NCBI GenBank assembly: GCA_963724535.1
Contig: CAVRVD010000013.1
Location: forward strand, 468,409-532,408
Direction: 5' to 3'
Origin: JADJPO01 sp963724535
GTDB taxonomy: Bacteria > Actinomycetota > Actinomycetes > Actinomycetales > Kineosporiaceae
DNA: 64,000 nucleotides
Made by a program: the position numbers and the translations under genes. Of the stretch, positions 60,345-64,000 are shown piece by piece; the first letter of the stretch is position 1; the number at the start of each line of letters is the position of its first letter. A model generated the notes under the pieces. That model did no database searches. It was not told the DNA's origin and saw nothing but the letters and a program-made list of their open reading frames with translations.

Positions 60345-60408
60345 CTTCACGAGCAGCTCGATCTGCGGCCGCCTGTGCAGCCCGAGCTTGGCGAGCGGCC
60401 TCCGCCCG
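60345..60408 (-). pseudogene. Ala-rich protein gene, 5' part beyond IS21
   Basis: In the minus strand this reads EAARQARAAQAAADRAAREA and joins in frame to the 57152-57321 segment across the IS21 element. Its upstream end is cut by the IS1380-like remnant, so the start and most of the gene are gone. Confidence 0.65.
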
Positions 60409-60726
60409 CCGCCTCTTCGAGATCCCCGGCCGGATCACCTACGGGCAGCGCAAGACCTGGCTGCACCTGCCTGCCGGCTGGCCCTGGACCTCAGATCTGG
60501 TGACAGCCTGGCAGACGATCAAGGCACTGCCGATCCCGATCTGACCCCGACCCGACCGTCCCGACGACCAGGAACCCAGCACCCGGCGCGTGGAACCCGG
60601 CGGCCCCCGACGCGACAGTCGGACCCCGACCCCGCCCACCGAACGGAAACCATGATCAAAAAGCCCGAGGTGCTGACCAAGGGGCCACACCAGGGCCACA
60701 CCCGTCACACCCGTGAAAGGTTCAGG
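60405..60726 (+). pseudogene. Second IS1380-like transposase tail with element end
   Basis: Reads RRLFEIPGRITYGQRKTWLH then LPAGWPWTSDLVTAWQTIKA and a stop at 60541-60543, followed by about 180 bp ending CCCGTGAAAGGTTCAGG. It closely matches 32022-32371 in protein and in the non-coding tail. The 5' part of the transposase is absent. The two copies lie in the same orientation 28.4 kb apart. Confidence 0.7.
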
Positions 60727-60977
60727 CCGGCGAGAGAAAGACGGTTCGGCCAGACCTTCACGGGTCAGATATTGGATCAGATAGCGATGCCTAGTTGGGG
60801 GCGGGGCAGGCGAAATCATCCATTCTCCTGATTGCGCGCTCACTACTTGAGCACCATACGCTTCGGTAGTAAACCAGCCTCATCAGGAGCGCTCCGGGGC
60901 GTCGACCCTCCTAGCCGGACAGTCGGACGCTGAATCGCCACGGTACTGCGAGAGACGTCGCAGAGTGAGGAATAGTC

Positions 60978-61091
60978 ATGCCACCCGAGAACGTACGGGT
61001 TACCTGTCCGCACTGCAAGAGCCAGACGTGGATTCGCAAGGGATATAACGACCCCTGCGAGCATTGCGACCGTATCATCTACGATGAGTAG
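60978..61091 (+). CDS. 37-residue zinc-ribbon protein
   Basis: MPPENVRVTCPHCKSQTWIR then KGYNDPCEHCDRIIYDE. Two CxxC knuckles (CPHC and CEHC) 15 residues apart form a minimal zinc ribbon, predicted to bind nucleic acid or protein. AGGA lies about 9 bp before the ATG. It has no family I can name. It lies 190 bp before the 96-residue gene. A decayed second copy is present at 61942-62050. Confidence 0.7.
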   Translation: MPPENVRVTCPHCKSQTWIRKGYNDPCEHCDRIIYDE

Positions 61092-61282
61092 TCTTCGAGA
61101 TGAGATAACCCGAGGCCCGGGTCCTGGCGTGTAGGCAGTCAGACCCCCGCCTGACCTTGGCCTAGTCCTGCAGGTGGAAGTCAACGACGGTCCTTGTGGA
61201 CCGTAGACGTGGGCGACGAGCATCGTTGTCGCGACCCATTTGACGATTGGGTCGAGTTCACACGGGCCTAGAAGAGGTTCTC

Positions 61283-61573
61283 ATGAAATCGAATTCACCT
61301 CTCTCGCCGAGCGAGAAACTGACAGTAACCGACTGGATCTATCAAATTCAGAGAGCTCGAATTGATCGCAAGACGATAGACGCTCACGCGATTATCAGTG
61401 CGATTCCGATTCGAACTGCGGCTGCCTTCGCCGAGGCCCGAAGATTCTGCCACGAGAAAGCGGACTATGCTCGGATGCGTCGCGAAGGTGGCAGCAACGA
61501 TCCTTGGCGCGACGATTCGCAGTATTGGTACTCAATTGTGGACATGTTAGATGAGGAAGAGCAACGCTCCTAG
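61283..61573 (+). CDS. Uncharacterised 96-residue protein
   Basis: MKSNSPLSPSEKLTVTDWIY begins a mostly helical protein with a Trp/Tyr-rich end (NDPWRDDSQYWYSIVDMLDE). No known domain. AGAGG lies about 6 bp before the ATG. The GC content is well below the chromosome and it contains a TTA codon, both suggesting acquired DNA. A diverged, frameshifted relative begins at 62709 (MKSSHALTQQEKDRVETWAV). Confidence 0.65.
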   Translation: MKSNSPLSPSEKLTVTDWIYQIQRARIDRKTIDAHAIISAIPIRTAAAFAEARRFCHEKADYARMRREGGSNDPWRDDSQYWYSIVDMLDEEEQRS

Positions 61574-61941
61574 CCTCGATGCTTTAGTGGTCGCATTCGT
61601 TAATTCGCCGGGGGTCAGGCCGCCATGTCGCGATGTGCCTGTTCGTGGGCGGCGAGGCGGTCGAGGAGGGCTTGGAGGTCTGTGCGCGTCAGGGTCCCGT
61701 CAAGGTCTGGTGATCATGGTAGGATCGCCCGACCATCAACGTAACGCGGTGTGTGTCAAGTAGCAGCGGGTGCCTGTCCGTCTCCGGGTCCCTGCATAGC
61801 TGTACTGGGGGTAGTCCCGACAGCGCGTAATCGGGTTGCTGTGGAGACGGGCGGGGCTGCCCATGATGGTCGACGAGGTGTGTCTCGATGCCGCGTGGGG
61901 CTTGCCCCGCTCGCCGGCGCGCGGGTGGCCCGGGTGGCGTT

Positions 61942-62050
61942 CTACCGCCCGAGAACGTAAGAGTTACCTGTCCACATTAAAGAGCCAGACATGGATTCGC
62001 AAGGGATATAACGATTCCTCGAGCATTGCGATCCTGCTATTATCTAGATG
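61942..62050 (+). pseudogene. Decayed duplicate of the zinc-ribbon gene
   Basis: Nucleotide sequence matches 60978-61091 closely (ACGTAAGAGTTACCTGTCC, and TGGATTCGCAAGGGATATAA is identical). The ATG is replaced by CTA. One-base deletions destroy the second Cys of the first knuckle (creating TAA) and the first Cys of the second knuckle. It cannot encode the protein. Confidence 0.8.
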
Positions 62051-62154
62051 ACTAGGTTTCAAGACCACGATACCGAGACCCCGGTCTCGGCGCGCGGTCG
62101 GTGGATCAGCAAACAACAATATACTTGTTCTGAGGTCTTGAGTTAGGGGACCGC

Positions 62155-62211
62155 CATGGGTAAATGCGCGCACGTCTGGAGAAGACCTACAGCGACTTCA
62201 TTCAACGATTA
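62155..62211 (+). CDS. Very small possible gene (18 aa)
   Basis: MGKCAHVWRRPTATSFND, preceded by AGGGGA 6 bp upstream. The CxHxW start resembles the opening of small zinc-finger proteins in mobile DNA, but the frame ends quickly and may be a truncated remnant. Otherwise 61574-61941 and 62212-62708 show no supported gene; a minus-strand end reading TRTDLQALLDRLAAHEQAHR lies near 61617-61700. Confidence 0.25.
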
Positions 62212-62708
62212 AACGGTGGATATGAATCGAATCTCCCCACCGTTGTACCGCGAAAGTGTGACGAAACAAAGAAGGAGGAATGGGACTAGGGATCCGTGGT
62301 CGTCAGGACGACAGCGTAATGAATTCCAAGTACCACCGATCATCGGAATGATCGAGTAGTCGTCGTAGTACGTCACGTATGGTTCTTGCTTTGCCGGGTG
62401 GTGTCGACCCGGGCACGAGGTTGGTGATAGCAGCGTCCGGCCATTATCAGATCGCACGCCGTCTTGCCGCCCGTTCTCGGGCGGCGGTCGGCGCCGAGGC
62501 GAAGTCGGAACGTGTACGGACCGGGATCGAATCCAGCGTGTTTTATGGCGCTCCATTCTGGCAATGCAATGCAGGGGCAATACGGACTTTCTCAGCGCTT
62601 ACACGGCCGTTCCGCCCGGCAATACGTGTTCTGGGTTGTTCACCGGTTCCTCTTCGTTGGACCCCCGGGCGCCTGGTTCTCCTAGCAGGGTGATCCGAGA
62701 GGTAGGAA

Positions 62709-63060
62709 ATGAAGAGCAGCCACGCACTGACGCAGCAGGAGAAGGATCGGGTGGAGACTTGGGCCGTTGGTTTCAACGCGCACCGCCCACCGGACGGCCG
62801 CTTGACCGCAGAGGTCCTCACCAGGGTGGGCCCGATTCCGACCGAGGGGGAGGCTGCTCGCCAAGTGGCTCGCGAGTTATTCTCGCGTCCAAAACTTCCG
62901 GCCGCCATGGAGCGACGGAAGTTACGCGCTGGCGGTCTGAAGCTCCGCGATCGGAGGAGCTCGGTTCGGCGAAGCGCCGGACTACTGGAACGCCGTCATC
63001 GCTTGGCTCGACGCACAGACGTCCCAGGGCCAGGCGTCGGACGACCAAGACCAGCCGGGC
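62709..63060 (+). pseudogene. Frameshifted relative of the 96-residue gene
   Basis: GAGAGGTAGGAA precedes the ATG at 62709. Frame 1 gives MKSSHALTQQEKDRVETWAV then a helical stretch to about 62930. The expected ending appears in a different frame, GGARFGEAPDYWNAVIAWLD near 62954-63015, matching GGSNDPWRDDSQYWYSIVDM of the intact gene. A shift near 62930-62950 explains this. It may continue into the SH3-like segment that follows after a further shift. Confidence 0.55.
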
Positions 63061-63105
63061 AGCCGGAATCGGGCGGCCACGCCGCCGCTGCCGGACCGGC
63101 CCCGA

Positions 63106-63529
63106 TCGGTACTTCCGGGACGACGCCGTCGAACTGGACCGCGACATCAGCATCGACGGCAAGCCGTACCGCAAGGGGGTCACGGGGAAGGTGCTGGAAC
63201 TGCAGGACGACACGCTTGCCCGCCTAGCCCGCCAAGGACGGGTGGCGGTAATGCTGCCCGGCAACGACCTGATCGTCGTACCGGTGACTCTGCTGCTCCC
63301 GGCAGGCGAAGGCGCAGCGCAGCCGGTCGATGGAGGAGACGGCTGCAACCACCCCAACTGGGCACAAGTCCGGTACAGGTGGGGCGCCGTGAACCAGGAC
63401 CGCGGGGCAAGGCCGTTCTGGCAGGCTTCCGGATGCTCGCGCTGCGGCATGATCACAGACGAGGACTCCGACGAGTATTACGGCCAGGACATGCACCTGG
63501 TGCACCTGAAATGGCGCGGAGACTGGTGA
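63106..63529 (+). CDS. C-terminal segment with SH3-like and Cys/His-rich parts, no clear start
   Basis: From about 63106 the frame reads RYFRDDAVELDRDISIDGKP then YRKGVTGKVLELQDDTLARL and VVPVTLLLPAGEG, an SH3-like beta barrel. A C/H-rich end follows (CNHPNWAQVRYRW ... GCSRCGMITDEDSDEYYGQD) that could bind zinc. No ATG, GTG or TTG with a ribosome site precedes it in frame, so it is probably the 3' part of the frameshifted gene upstream. Function unknown. The following 200 bp are empty. Confidence 0.55.
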
Positions 63530-63735
63530 AACGCGTGCCAGCCGTTGCGATAGCTGGGCGCGGGCTTCCGCACCGCAGACTCGGCCCGACCTTCACACCC
63601 CGGGCTGGCAGGCACCGCGACGGTGGTAGCCAAGACGCCGACCCTTGGCTTACGTGCAGACTGCGGTTGCTTCGATGAGGTCGGGGCTGGCGTCGGCTGT
63701 CGTAGCCAGCGCCGTACCAGCGAACAGGAGAAATC

Positions 63736-63939
63736 ATGGGCAAGTATGACGGTCAGGATCTCGAGTCACTTGTAGCCAGGCGCAGCTTCTGGGAGGACGA
63801 GCTGAAGCGCACCAAGGGGCTGTACGACCACACAGACGGGAAGTCGGCAGATTTCTACGATGGTTCTACCCGGGACATGAACCAGGCTAGACAGGAGATC
63901 ACAGAGATTGACGGGGCCATGGAAGCGCTGAAGGATTGA
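63736..63939 (+). CDS. Uncharacterised 67-residue protein
   Basis: MGKYDGQDLESLVARRSFWE begins a small, charged, largely helical protein ending in DMNQARQEITEIDGAMEALKD, coiled-coil-like. AGGAG lies 8 bp before the ATG, so translation is likely. No family recognised. It is the last gene of the island portion in view. Confidence 0.65.
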   Translation: MGKYDGQDLESLVARRSFWEDELKRTKGLYDHTDGKSADFYDGSTRDMNQARQEITEIDGAMEALKD

Positions 63940-64000
63940 GGGTTATTCACCGGGCCCGCCCAATATGCAGCCGCGGAAATTGGTTCGAAAAGTCGTGCAC

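Noticed and set aside
62373..62580. Minus-strand frames of 63 and 123 residues, and a tRNA-like GGATCGAATCC
   Set aside because: No cloverleaf can be closed and the frames have no conserved features or good ribosome sites.

Overview
The window is high-GC actinobacterial chromosome. Evidence: the housekeeping order tig-clpP1-clpP2-clpX ... valS ... ileS-folC-DUF4233-ndk ... TIGR03960/TIGR03936-rne ... rplU-rpmA-obg-proB-proA; frequent GTG starts; ATGA/GTGA/TTGA stop-start overlaps; two ClpP paralogues; an RNase E/G with a long charged N-terminus; and an ileS T-box with an ultrashort Stem I. The genus cannot be fixed from the sequence alone.

Positions 1-41,150 are a syntenic core, mostly on the minus strand, with accessory cassettes set into it. 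A TRAP dicarboxylate-type transporter (dctM, dctQ and two tandem dctP genes), with a divergent CitA/CitB-like two-component system, lies between rne and rplU. A class F sortase, a DUF4397 protein and a repeat-bearing membrane protein separate the two radical-SAM-linked genes that are normally neighbours. ndk encodes two complete nucleoside diphosphate kinase domains in one chain. The valS-clpX interval holds an IS1380-like transposase tail, a GNAT-like gene, a GGDEF-EAL protein and an SDR.

From about 41,300 the window becomes a genomic island. tRNA-Pro(UGG) and tRNA-Gly(UCC) are followed by a repeat of the tRNA-Gly 3' end and a tyrosine integrase. An intact ISAs1-family element with a perfect 10-bp target duplication has replaced the last residues of that integrase. 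Then come a parDE toxin-antitoxin pair, several broken genes (frameshifted NUDIX, and a frameshifted BTAD regulator joined to a universal stress protein), and regulator/enzyme pairs with palindromic candidate operators (WYL/epoxide hydrolase, MarR/phosphotransferase-like). After these are an ISL3 transposase remnant and a complete IS21-family element with a 5-bp duplication that splits an Ala-rich gene.

The last 3.3 kb (60,740-64,000) is less GC-rich. It holds small uncharacterised genes that look like a duplicated cassette: a 37-residue zinc-ribbon protein plus a 96-residue partner, followed by decayed copies of both. This is the best candidate here for something undescribed, but its function cannot be read from sequence. 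Several genes near the end are broken by frameshifts, which could be real decay or assembly error.
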